From assembly GCA_025934375.1 (NCBI GenBank), contig JAICYD010000008.1:32975-96974 (forward strand): 64,000 nucleotides of DNA. Reading direction: 5' to 3'. The DNA is from Streptosporangiaceae bacterium. GTDB taxonomy: Bacteria; Actinomycetota; Actinomycetes; Streptosporangiales; Streptosporangiaceae. Below are positions 10,198 to 17,487 of this stretch, piece by piece. The notes under the pieces are model-generated. The model ran no database searches. It was not told where the DNA came from and was given only the letters and a program-made list of their open reading frames with translations. The first letter of the stretch is position 1, and the number at the start of each line of letters is the position of its first letter. The position numbers and the translations under genes were made by a program.

Positions 10198-10233
10198 TGA
10201 ATCAAGCGATTCACTGATAACCAGGGTTATCAG
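10198..10233. promoter_or_regulatory. Two abutting palindromes in divergent promoter region
   Basis: TGAATC (10198-10203) and GATTCA (10208-10213) form one inverted repeat with a 4-bp spacer. It is directly followed by CTGATAACC (10214-10222) and GGTTATCAG (10225-10233), a perfect 9-bp inverted repeat around AG. They sit in the AT-rich gap between the divergent RM operon and the gene at 10278, where a controller protein could bind and regulate both. The HTH of the 8072-10171 protein is one candidate binder. Confidence 0.7.
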
Positions 10234-10277
10234 CAACTCGATGCCACTCAGTCGATTTCAGCTCCTAGCGTGATGAC

Positions 10278-11939
10278 ATGAAGCACTCCAAGACGCGTCA
10301 AGCGACGCTGTACAGGCTGCCCCGCGTGACGCCCACGCCCGACGGCATGTTCGACGCCTTCACCGCCTATGTCGGCGTCCAGGACCTGGACGCCGCCCAC
10401 GCCACGCTCACCGTCATCGACATCGCGGGTGAGCCTGCCATCCTCATCGGCGTGCAGGGCGAGGAGTCCGCGTGCGACTGGTGCCCGGACGCCGCCACGA
10501 CGACCGGGCTGGACATGCCCTACACCGACTCCCGGGCGGGGGCCGTGCTGCTGCTCGCGATCGACGGGGTCGTGTACGCCATGACCTACGGCAACGGGTA
10601 CACGCTCGTCCCCGATGAGCTCAAGGATCCCCGATTCGGGCTGAGCTTCATTACCCGCCGGCTGGACCCGGCCCAGGTGCAGGACCTGGTCCGCCGACGG
10701 ATGCACGCCCGCGGGCGGACCGACATCACCCTGGTCCCCGGCGGCGCGCCCGTGTGGGGGCTGGAGATCACCGAGCATGTAGAGGTCATCAGGCGCGTCG
10801 GCGGCCGGGCCGAGGATTTGCAGGTCACCTTCGCCTCCCATGACGACCGGCCGGTCAACGTCCAGGGGGCGGTCGGGCTCCGGATGCGGTTCGGCGTCGC
10901 GCCCGCGGATCTGGTCAGGGACATCCGCGAGGTCGCGCGTGCCTGCCGGGACGAGGAGCCGCATCCGGACCTCGCCTTTATTGACTACATCCAGCCCATC
11001 GAGGACGGCCCGACCAAGGCCGACCTCGACAGTGCCTTCGATGATCTCATCGGCCGCGACGAGGCGGCCGATCACGTGGCACCGGTGGTCCCGCTTTCCG
11101 CGCTCGATGACTTCCCGGACGTGCGGAGCTTCACCGTCAGGATCGGCGGCGCGCGGCCCACCACGCAACCGTCGCTGGACGTTGATGTATTGCTGCGCCG
11201 CGCGCGCCTGCAGCGCCCCGGAGACCGCGTGGCCAAGCTGCGCGCCGGCTCCGTAGCGATGAACAACGACGAGGATGGCCGCGTGGTGCTGCTTATCGCG
11301 CGGGCAGACAAGTGGCTTGAGGTCAGCCTGTCGCTTGGCACGCGACAGTTCTTCCTGATGGAGGGGAACTGGTACGAGATCGGCGACCAGTACGTCCGTG
11401 CCGCGCGCGACGCGATCACCAGCCTGTTCGCGGCTACGCCGTCCGTCAGCCTGCCGCCGTGGTACCTGACCAAGGGACACGCCGAGCGTCAGTACAACGA
11501 GTACGTGCCCCGCGTCCGTCAGGGCTTCATCTGCCTCGACCGGGACCAGGGCGTCCGCAACCCGATCGAGCCGCGCCACAATACCGTGGAGATCTGCGAC
11601 CTGCTCGGCCCGGACAACGAGCTGATCCTGGCCAAGCGCGCGGCGGGCTCGGCGCCACTCAGCCACCTGTTCTACCAAGGCCTCGTTGCCGTGCAGACCC
11701 TCATCTCGGGCCCGAGCGAAGTCCGCGACCAGTTCCGCAAGGCGGTCGCGAACCTCGGGCGCGATCTGCCCGCTGACTTCCGGCCGACGAAGGTCGTGTT
11801 CGCGATCATGCTGGGCAGCGGCAAGGAACTGACGGTCGACACGCTGTTCCCGTTCTCCATGGTGACCCTCGCGCACGCCGCCCGGGTTCTGCGCGGCTAC
11901 CGCATCGACGTCGAGGTCATCGGCATTCCCTCGGCCTAA
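10278..11939 (+). CDS. TIGR04141/DUF6119-family sporadically distributed protein
   Basis: A 553-residue protein resembling the TIGR04141 (DUF6119) family. The supporting segments are the N-terminal LYRLP start, VVYAMTYGNGYTLVPDELKDPRFGLSF, a later GLRMRFGVAPADL, FFLMEGNWYEIGDQYV, and a C-terminal KVVFAIMLGSGKELTVDTLFPFS. Family members are scattered among bacteria and often sit beside restriction or other defence genes; their biochemical role is, as far as I know, unsettled. The gene is divergent from the RM operon across a pair of palindromes, which suggests shared control. No signal peptide, membrane segment or familiar nuclease motif is visible. The family call is moderately firm; the function is unknown. 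Confidence 0.65.
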   Translation: MKHSKTRQATLYRLPRVTPTPDGMFDAFTAYVGVQDLDAAHATLTVIDIAGEPAILIGVQGEESACDWCPDAATTTGLDMPYTDSRAGAVLLLAIDGVVYAMTYGNGYTLVPDELKDPRFGLSFITRRLDPAQVQDLVRRRMHARGRTDITLVPGGAPVWGLEITEHVEVIRRVGGRAEDLQVTFASHDDRPVNVQGAVGLRMRFGVAPADLVRDIREVARACRDEEPHPDLAFIDYIQPIEDGPTKADLDSAFDDLIGRDEAADHVAPVVPLSALDDFPDVRSFTVRIGGARPTTQPSLDVDVLLRRARLQRPGDRVAKLRAGSVAMNNDEDGRVVLLIARADKWLEVSLSLGTRQFFLMEGNWYEIGDQYVRAARDAITSLFAATPSVSLPPWYLTKGHAERQYNEYVPRVRQGFICLDRDQGVRNPIEPRHNTVEICDLLGPDNELILAKRAAGSAPLSHLFYQGLVAVQTLISGPSEVRDQFRKAVANLGRDLPADFRPTKVVFAIMLGSGKELTVDTLFPFSMVTLAHAARVLRGYRIDVEVIGIPSA

Positions 11940-11972
11940 CGGGACAGCGCCGTCGGTGCACCGGAACTGATA

Positions 11973-12209
11973 TCAGCGGAGGGTCGCCACGAACGCGCGC
12001 CACGTCTCCGGGGAAACACGCAGGACCGGACCCGCGCCGCGCTCCTTGGTGTCGCGGATGAGGATCGCGCCTCCGGCGTGAGCTGCCTCTACGCAGTTGC
12101 CACCACCGTTGCCGGTGTAGCTCGACGTCCGCCAGGGGATACTGCCGACCTCCACGCAGTTGCCACCACCGTTAGCGGTGTAGCTAGACGTGCGCCAGCT
12201 GGGGGTCAC
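11973..12209 (-). CDS. DUF397 protein with internal duplication
   Basis: A small DUF397 protein of the type that partners WhiJ-like XRE regulators. I place the start at GTG 12209, which gives a GTGA overlap with the regulator's stop and the usual MTPSWRTSSYT beginning; ATG 12224 is also in frame. The signature WRTSSYTxNGGGNCVE occurs twice, at 12197-12150 and 12134-12087, with a 63-bp period and 43 of 48 bases identical. The usual protein has one copy, so this is a recent in-frame duplication. The rest (ILIRDTKERGAGPVLRVSPETW) is a normal DUF397 ending. Confidence 0.88.
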   Translation of the reverse strand: MTPSWRTSSYTANGGGNCVEVGSIPWRTSSYTGNGGGNCVEAAHAGGAILIRDTKERGAGPVLRVSPETWRAFVATLR

Positions 12210-13048
12210 TGCTCGCGCTTCCATCGGTCGATCGCCTCCACTATCGCCGCCCGCGACTCTTCTACATTGAGCGCATGGCCGCGAACCTGCTCGAATACCG
12301 CAGCCATCGTGCGGACTAGCTCGCGGCTGTCCGTGATCTGGTCTGCCACCGCATCTATGCGTATCATATCGGGAACCTCCGGACCCCTGGCGATGTCGAA
12401 CGCCCCGTTTAGACCAGCCACAGCGCCCGGACCACGGACTATCTGGAGCGTGATGCGTCGCCGTCGGGATATCGCCGTCAGATGCTCTAGTTGCCTGACC
12501 ATGATCTCAGCGGTGCCCATGAGTCGGTGCAGCACCGACTCTTCGATAAGAACCGTGAGGTGCACGGGGTCGTCGCCGTCAATGATGGCCTGACGGTCCA
12601 GGCGAGCGGCGACCTTCTCGTCGGCCTCGTCCTCGTCGACGCCAGCCAGCAGGTACATGGCGCGAATGTACTCCTCGATCTGCAGCAGGCCCGGGATAAC
12701 CAGCGGGCACCAGATACGGATCGAGTCCGCCTTCCTCTCCACGTCGATCCACCAGGTGAACCACCCGGGGACGGCACCCCTGGCGTTCCGGGCAAGGATG
12801 AGCTGCCGCTCCAGCATCGCCCGTTCGGTGCCCGCGATACCGCAGGCATCCATCCACGCGTTGAACACCACATCGGTTGGCGGGCGGTCGCCCGACTCGG
12901 CCTTGCTGATGACCGTTCGCTCGTAGCCGAGGACGACGGCGAACGCCGCCTGGACTGGATGGCCAGCCTCGATTCGCACCCGGGCCAGTTCCATGCCGAG
13001 CAGGGCGGCGGGATCATTCTCGGGGCTTCGGCTGCTGTTTCTGGGCAT
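12206..13048 (-). CDS. XRE-family regulator with DUF5753 domain (WhiJ-like)
   Basis: A 280-residue regulator with an N-terminal helix-turn-helix (about 15-70; VVLGYERTVISKAESGDRPP) and a C-terminal DUF5753 sensor-like domain, seen in WIDVERKADSIRIWCPLVIPGLLQ and EYIRAMY. Proteins of this type pair with DUF397 partners and RsbW-like ATPases in WhiJ-type loci that influence sporulation or antibiotic timing in Streptomyces. The DUF397 gene overlaps its stop, and an ATPase gene lies divergently at 13426. The specific role here is unknown. Confidence 0.92.
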   Translation of the reverse strand: MPRNSSRSPENDPAALLGMELARVRIEAGHPVQAAFAVVLGYERTVISKAESGDRPPTDVVFNAWMDACGIAGTERAMLERQLILARNARGAVPGWFTWWIDVERKADSIRIWCPLVIPGLLQIEEYIRAMYLLAGVDEDEADEKVAARLDRQAIIDGDDPVHLTVLIEESVLHRLMGTAEIMVRQLEHLTAISRRRRITLQIVRGPGAVAGLNGAFDIARGPEVPDMIRIDAVADQITDSRELVRTMAAVFEQVRGHALNVEESRAAIVEAIDRWKREQ

Positions 13049-13425
13049 GCGGCAACCTCCCGCTCATAGTGGCGGCTCACGATGATTCTTGGCGCGATCA
13101 GGATAACCCGCGAGAAACGCGGATGCTAAACATTCGACGCGAAGGACAGGGACGTTAGAGGCAATGATCATGGGGTTGCCGGCCCTCACCCATGGTCGCC
13201 ACATGGCCCGTGTCATCGAGTTGCGCGATCTATTAACGCCGCGATTTATCGGCCACACTCATAATGGCTGGCCGCGTACGGCTTCCGCGCGTTGTGGCAC
13301 GGATCTCCGGCGTTGTGGCGGCTGGTGGCGGATGTGGTGACACCTGCGTTTCCCTGCTTCTGCGTGGCAGGGTGGGAAACCTACAGGGACATGCCGGCCG
13401 TTTCGCATTGAAGGGTGAAATTCTC
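13049..13425. other. Intergenic region between divergent WhiJ-like genes
   Basis: About 375 bp separating the XRE regulator from the ATPase start chosen at 13426. It must hold both promoters. The only structure noticed is CATGGG (13169-13174) with CCCATG (13189-13194), a weak inverted repeat. An in-frame ATG at 13264 could extend the ATPase upstream, but the added residues are not family-like. Confidence 0.5.
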
Positions 13426-13884
13426 ATGGAAGCCACTCGTGCTCCAGTCGGGTCGCCATTTCATCGCAGCCCGGAAAGCTGGCCCCGGCGATCTCACCTG
13501 GAACTCGGCGCGTATCGCACCGCGGCGGGAAGCGCCCGCGGGCACGTCGCGAGCATGCTGCGCGAATGGGACCTGCGTGAGCTCGCGGAGGCCACCGAAT
13601 ACGTCGTATCAGAGCTGGTGGCCAATTCCGTGCTGGCGACCGAGGCAATGCAATGGCTGATCCGCCCGCCGGTGCGGCTGTGGCTGCTCAGTGACGGCGC
13701 GGCCGTCCTCGTGCACGTCTGGGACGCGATCGCCGCCGTGCCGCAGCCGCGCGCCGCCGCCCCGGATGACGAGAACGGGCGGGGGCTGGCGATCGTGGCC
13801 GCACTGAGCGCGCAGTGGGGGCACGACTGGTCGCCGCGCGGGCTGGGCGGGAAGGTCACCTGGGCGTTGATCACCACACCGTGA
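13426..13884 (+). CDS. RsbW/SpoIIAB-like ATP-binding protein
   Basis: About 152 residues forming a GHKL-type serine-kinase/anti-sigma ATPase domain (HATPase_c_2). The N-box is VVSELVANSV. The G1 region VHVWDAIAAVP is followed by ENGRGLAIVAALSAQWG as G2. I start at ATG 13426, with GAAGGG about 10 bases upstream; an in-frame ATG at 13264 adds 54 non-conserved residues. It lies beside the WhiJ-like pair, the common three-gene neighbourhood. It probably acts as a soluble signalling ATPase with an unknown protein partner. Confidence 0.85.
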   Translation: MEATRAPVGSPFHRSPESWPRRSHLELGAYRTAAGSARGHVASMLREWDLRELAEATEYVVSELVANSVLATEAMQWLIRPPVRLWLLSDGAAVLVHVWDAIAAVPQPRAAAPDDENGRGLAIVAALSAQWGHDWSPRGLGGKVTWALITTP

Positions 13885-13898
13885 GGACGGAACCGCCA

Positions 13899-14201
13899 AT
13901 GAGCGAGCGCGCGTGCAGTTGCGGATTCGCCGTGTCCAGCGGCGACGAGGTCACCGACCACTTGGGCGAGATGTTCATTCCGGCCGACGACATCGCCGCC
14001 GACGGCGTCCGGCACGCCGAAGATGGGCGCGAGGCTCCCGGCCGAGCCTGCTTGTGCGGGTTCACCAGCCCGGGCGCCGGGGCACTCGATGAGCACCTGC
14101 TCACCGTGTTCACGCCCACCGACGAGACCGGCCGCGACGGCAGGCGGCATGCGGCATGCGGCGAGACCGGCGTGAGCTGCGAATCGCGCGGCCGGCGCTA
14201 A
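13899..14201 (+). CDS. Small two-repeat CxCGF protein, possible zinc binder
   Basis: A 100-residue protein starting 14 bp after the ATPase gene, so probably co-transcribed. It contains two copies of a motif: CSCGFAVSSGDEVTDHL near the N-terminus and CLCGFTSPGAGALDEHL about 45 residues later. Each gives C-x-C-G-F, then an acidic residue and His, followed by a hydrophobic pair and Phe. The spacing would suit a small metal knuckle. I recognise no named family. Its stop overlaps the end of the convergent LacI gene. Confidence 0.65.
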   Translation: MSERACSCGFAVSSGDEVTDHLGEMFIPADDIAADGVRHAEDGREAPGRACLCGFTSPGAGALDEHLLTVFTPTDETGRDGRRHAACGETGVSCESRGRR

Positions 14202-15211
14202 CTGGTGGACTGGCGGATGACAAGCTCGGGCTCGAAGATGACCTGGCGGTGCCGGTGCGAGTCGCCATCGGCCACCTCTTCCAGCAGCAGCCGCGCGGCG
14301 GTGCGCCCCAGTTGCTGGCGCGGCTGGCGCACCGAGGTCAGCGGGACGGCGGCCGCCGCCGCGAAGTCGATGTCGTCGTAGCCGACGATCGAGACGTCCT
14401 CCGGCACCCGGATCCGGTTACGGGTCATCTCCTGCAGCACGCCCAGCGCCATCAGGTCGTTCACGCAGAACACAGCGGTCGGCCGGTCCCCGGCCCGCAG
14501 CGCGGCCAGCTGCGCGCCGATCCGCTGGCCGGCGGCCACGTTGAGCGCGTCGGCCCGGAACACGGCCAGGTCGCCCGGCGCCAGGCCGGACCTCTTCATC
14601 GCCCGTAGCGCGCCCTCATGCCGGTCAGCGACCTGCCGGATGTTCTGCGGGCCGCCGCTGAAGGCGATCCGCTCGTGGCCCGCGGCGAGCAGGTGCGAGG
14701 CGGCGAGGTCGCCGCCGAGCACGTCATCCACCGCCACCGAGCACTGGCCGCGCGATGGTGACCTGCTGTCCACGAGCACCACCGGGGTACCCCGGCGCTG
14801 CAGCCGCGCCAGCCGCGTGCCCTCGCTGGCCACCGGCGTGATGAGCACGCCCTGCACGCGGTGCTCCTCCAGCAGGTCCAGGTAGCGGTTCTCCTTACGC
14901 TCCTGGTCATCACTGTTGCACAAGATGACCGCCAGGCCCGCCTTGCTCGCCTCGTCCTCGACGCCGCGCGCGAGGTCGGTGAAGAACGGGTTGGCGACGT
15001 CCAGCACGACCAGCCCGATCGTCCGGCTCCGCCCGGCGCGCAGCTGGCGGGCTGACTCGTTGCGGACGAAGCCGAGCTCGCTGATCGACGCGCTCACCCG
15101 CTCCCGGGTCGCCTGCGCCACGATCTCCGGGCGGTTCAAGACGTTGGAGACCGTGGCGACGGACACGCCGGCGTGCGCGGCGACCTCCTTGATGCTGACA
15201 GGCACGTTCAC
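14198..15211 (-). CDS. LacI-family transcriptional regulator
   Basis: A 337-residue LacI/GalR regulator. The N-terminal HTH is SIKEVAAHAGVSVATVSNVLNRPE, with the hinge helix SARQLRAG. The periplasmic-binding-like core follows, including TIGLVVLDVANPFF, GVLITPV and VSIVGYDDIDFA. The neighbour on the same strand is a broken rhamnulokinase, so it may once have controlled a rhamnose operon. A near-palindromic CG-centred site at 15324-15335 lies 113 bp upstream and suggests autoregulation. The start is GTG at 15211. Confidence 0.92.
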   Translation of the reverse strand: MNVPVSIKEVAAHAGVSVATVSNVLNRPEIVAQATRERVSASISELGFVRNESARQLRAGRSRTIGLVVLDVANPFFTDLARGVEDEASKAGLAVILCNSDDQERKENRYLDLLEEHRVQGVLITPVASEGTRLARLQRRGTPVVLVDSRSPSRGQCSVAVDDVLGGDLAASHLLAAGHERIAFSGGPQNIRQVADRHEGALRAMKRSGLAPGDLAVFRADALNVAAGQRIGAQLAALRAGDRPTAVFCVNDLMALGVLQEMTRNRIRVPEDVSIVGYDDIDFAAAAAVPLTSVRQPRQQLGRTAARLLLEEVADGDSHRHRQVIFEPELVIRQSTS

Positions 15212-15323
15212 CCGATTCTCCGTAGACCGAGCGGCAGTCTCGGTTGCGGTCGGTACATGCCATTGACTGCGCCAACGCCTGTCCGTCTCCGGGCGGAACC
15301 GTCAGCCACGCCAAGACTCGTGC

Positions 15324-15335
15324 TGTAACGATACA
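15324..15335. promoter_or_regulatory. Candidate LacI-type operator upstream of the LacI gene
   Basis: TGTAACGATACA is a CG-centred near-palindrome with one mismatched pair, typical in shape for LacI-family operators. Its reverse complement, TGTATCGTTACA, resembles TGAATCGTTATA at 16208-16219. Confidence 0.45.
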
Positions 15336-15398
15336 TCGTGATACCGTCTCGCGGCCCGGTGTCCCTGGTCACCTTTACGCTGCTCAGCATGGCCGGCC

Positions 15399-16160
15399 TC
15401 AGCCCCGGCCGATCCGGCGGCTGGCGGCCAGCCAGGAGCCGCCGTCCCCGGCCGGCCGGTACGTCCGCAGTTCGGCGCGGGCACGGATCAGGGCGCGCAT
15501 TCCCTCGAGCGTTCCCGGGGCGGCGCCGAGCGCGCGCGCCTGCACCAGCACGTTGCCCAGCGCGGTCGCCCCGGCGGGGCCGGCGATGACCACCAGCCCG
15601 GTCGCGTCCGCGGTGAGCTGGCACAGCAGCTCGTTGCGGGACCCGCCGCCGACGATGTACACGACGTCGGCATGGCGGCCCGACAGCTCCTGCGCCGCCA
15701 GCAGGGCACGCCGGTAGGCCAGGGCCAGGCTGTCCAGCACGCAGCGGACGACCTGCGCGCGCCCGGACGGCGCCGGCAGCCCGCGTGCGGTCAGCCACGC
15801 GGCGATCCGGGCGGGCATGTCGCCCGGCGGGAGGAACACCGGGTCGTCGGCGTCGATGACGTACCGCAGCGGGGGCACGCCGGCCGCCGCCGCCAGCAGT
15901 GCCTCCAGCGACTGCGCATCCGGCGACTGCGCATCCCAGTGCCGCACGCACTCCTGCAGCAGCCACAAGCCCGTCACGTTGCGCAAGAACCGGACCGTGC
16001 CGTCGATGCCCGCCTCGTTGGTGAAGTTGGCCTCGCGGCTCGCCGCCGACAGCACCGGCGCCGGCAGCTCCATCCCGGCCAGCGACCACGTGCCGCAGGA
16101 GATGTAGGCGAAGTGCTGCCCGGCGGCGGGCACCGCGGCGACCGCCGAGGCGGTGTAGTC
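15399..16160 (-). pseudogene. rhaB: Rhamnulokinase C-terminal half (FGGY_C), N-terminus deleted
   Basis: The readable frame gives DYTASAVAAVPAAG, then FAYISCGTWSLAGMEL and VVYIVGGGSRNELLCQL, the signatures of the C-terminal FGGY domain of rhamnulokinase. Full-length enzymes are near 480-490 residues; only about 250 remain here. Upstream of DYTASAV (normally HDTASAV) homology ends and a stop codon occurs at 16182-16184. The whole FGGY_N domain with the sugar-binding residues is therefore missing. A GTG at 16133 could start a shorter peptide, but it could not be a kinase. No matching N-terminal half is present nearby. Confidence 0.85.
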
Positions 16161-16207
16161 TCGGCGCGGCCCCTGAGGGTGTCAATATGACCGCGTTCGC
16201 CAGCAAC

Positions 16208-16219
16208 TGAATCGTTATA
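16208..16219. promoter_or_regulatory. Second candidate LacI-type operator
   Basis: TGAATCGTTATA shares ATCGTTA with the site at 15324-15335 read on the minus strand, and lies upstream of the rhaB remnant. It could be a leftover operator of a rhamnose operon. It is less palindromic than the first site. Confidence 0.35.
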
Positions 16220-16360
16220 ACCCAGTTCCCGGCCCTCGCGCGGGGGGCCGCCGCCGGCCGCCCCGTCCGCCCGCGAACGGCCTTCCCGCGCCTTACCCTG
16301 CGTGGTAGAACGTTCAACGAACCTCCATTCCCTTCCCGCGCCTGCCCTAGGAGACCCCCC

Positions 16361-17098
16361 ATGCCGCGCATCGACGTTGAGATCCCCGCCCCCGACGGCA
16401 CCGCGCCGGGGACGCTGCACGTTCCGGACGGCGACGGCCCGTGGCCGGGCGTCGTGATGTTCCCCGACGCCTTCGGCGCCCGCGAGACGATGTCGGGGAT
16501 GGGCGACAAGCTCGCCAGCCTTGGCTACGTCACGCTGATCCCGGACGTCTACTACCGCAGCCCTGGCTGGACGCCGTTCGACCCGGGCACCGCCTTCGCG
16601 CAGGAGGCCGAGCGCGGACGGCTGTTCGGCCTGATGGGCTCGCTGACCAACGACCGGATCGCCGCCGACGCCGCCGCGTACGCGGACTTCCTGCTGGCGC
16701 GGCCGGAGGTGCGCGGGACCGCCGTCGGGACGACGGGCTACTGCATGGGCGGGCGGATGTCGATGGTCGCCGCCGCCTCGCTGGGATCGAAGGTCGGCGC
16801 CGCCGCGTCCTTCCACGGCGGCCGCATCGCCGTGGAGGGCGACCCGAACTCCCCGCACCTGGCCGCCGACCAGATCTCCGCCGTGGTGTACGTGGCCGGC
16901 GCGATCGAGGACGGCTCGTTCACCGCCGAGCAGGCCGACCTGCTGCGCGAGGCCCTGGAAAAGGCGGGGGTCGCGCACACCGTGGAGTTCTACGAGGCCC
17001 ACCATGGCTTCGCGGTCCCCGACAACGGCACCTACGACGAGGACGCCGCCGCCCGCCACTACCAGGCGATGGCCTCCCTCTACGCGGCCACCCTCTAA
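16361..17098 (+). CDS. Dienelactone hydrolase family protein
   Basis: A 245-residue cytoplasmic alpha/beta hydrolase of the dienelactone hydrolase family. The nucleophile motif GYCMGG places a Cys at residue 128. The acid is expected near AGAIEDGSF and the His is in HHGFAVPD close to the C-terminus. Classical members open the lactone in chloroaromatic degradation, but actinobacterial paralogues have varied esterase roles. An AGGAGA ribosome-binding site precedes the ATG. It stands alone and ends into a long hairpin at 17271-17315. Confidence 0.9.
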   Translation: MPRIDVEIPAPDGTAPGTLHVPDGDGPWPGVVMFPDAFGARETMSGMGDKLASLGYVTLIPDVYYRSPGWTPFDPGTAFAQEAERGRLFGLMGSLTNDRIAADAAAYADFLLARPEVRGTAVGTTGYCMGGRMSMVAAASLGSKVGAAASFHGGRIAVEGDPNSPHLAADQISAVVYVAGAIEDGSFTAEQADLLREALEKAGVAHTVEFYEAHHGFAVPDNGTYDEDAAARHYQAMASLYAATL

Positions 17099-17487
17099 CC
17101 CTCCCGCCACCCCTCCCCACGGCTCCCCGCGCCACCCCACGCTCCACTCCACCCACCGCGCTCCACTCCACCCAGCGCCCAGCGCCCCGCGCCCCGCGCT
17201 CCACTCCACCCACGCCACCCACCGCGCTCCGGGTTCCGCGCCTCTTGCTGTTATCGCAAGCCGGGTCCGCGTTGCTGACGATCGGACCGCGAAATGCGGT
17301 CCGATCGTCTGCAACAGCGCCTGAAACTGACGGCCTCGCGCCCCGCAAGCCTCGCCAATACCCGCGCTCTGCGCCTCTTGCTGTTATCAGGCGGGCGGGT
17401 GCGGGAGCCCGCATTACCGGCGTGATCGACGGCCACATCGCCGGGATCCTGACGCCACAGGGGCGAAGGTGACTCACGATCGGCGGG
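17099..17487. other. Convergent intergenic region with low complexity, repeats and hairpins
   Basis: Between the hydrolase and the giant regulator, both ending here. Positions 17100-17235 are C-rich low-complexity sequence built on CTCCACTCCACCC. An 18-bp direct repeat, GCGCCTCTTGCTGTTATC, occurs at 17238-17255 and 17371-17388. A strong hairpin lies between the copies, and a smaller one (TGCGGG/CCCGCA, 17400-17413) follows. No gene is seen. Confidence 0.8.
17271..17315. terminator. 20-bp-arm hairpin, probable bidirectional terminator
   Basis: Arms 17271-17290 and 17296-17315 are inverted repeats with a single mismatch around the loop GAAAT; the core is GACGATCGGACCGC. It lies between two convergent genes. 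No T-run follows, which is common in high-GC actinobacteria. Confidence 0.75.

Noticed and set aside
17100..17235. CTCCACTCCACCC-rich tract as a repeat array of functional interest
   Set aside because: The units are irregular in length and sequence; it looks like drifted low-complexity DNA between convergent genes.
15208..17314. Large overlapping minus frames around the rhaB remnant and opposite the dienelactone hydrolase (15208-16509, 15974-17314)
   Set aside because: They overlap clearly coding frames and contain only low-complexity Arg/Gly/Pro sequence.
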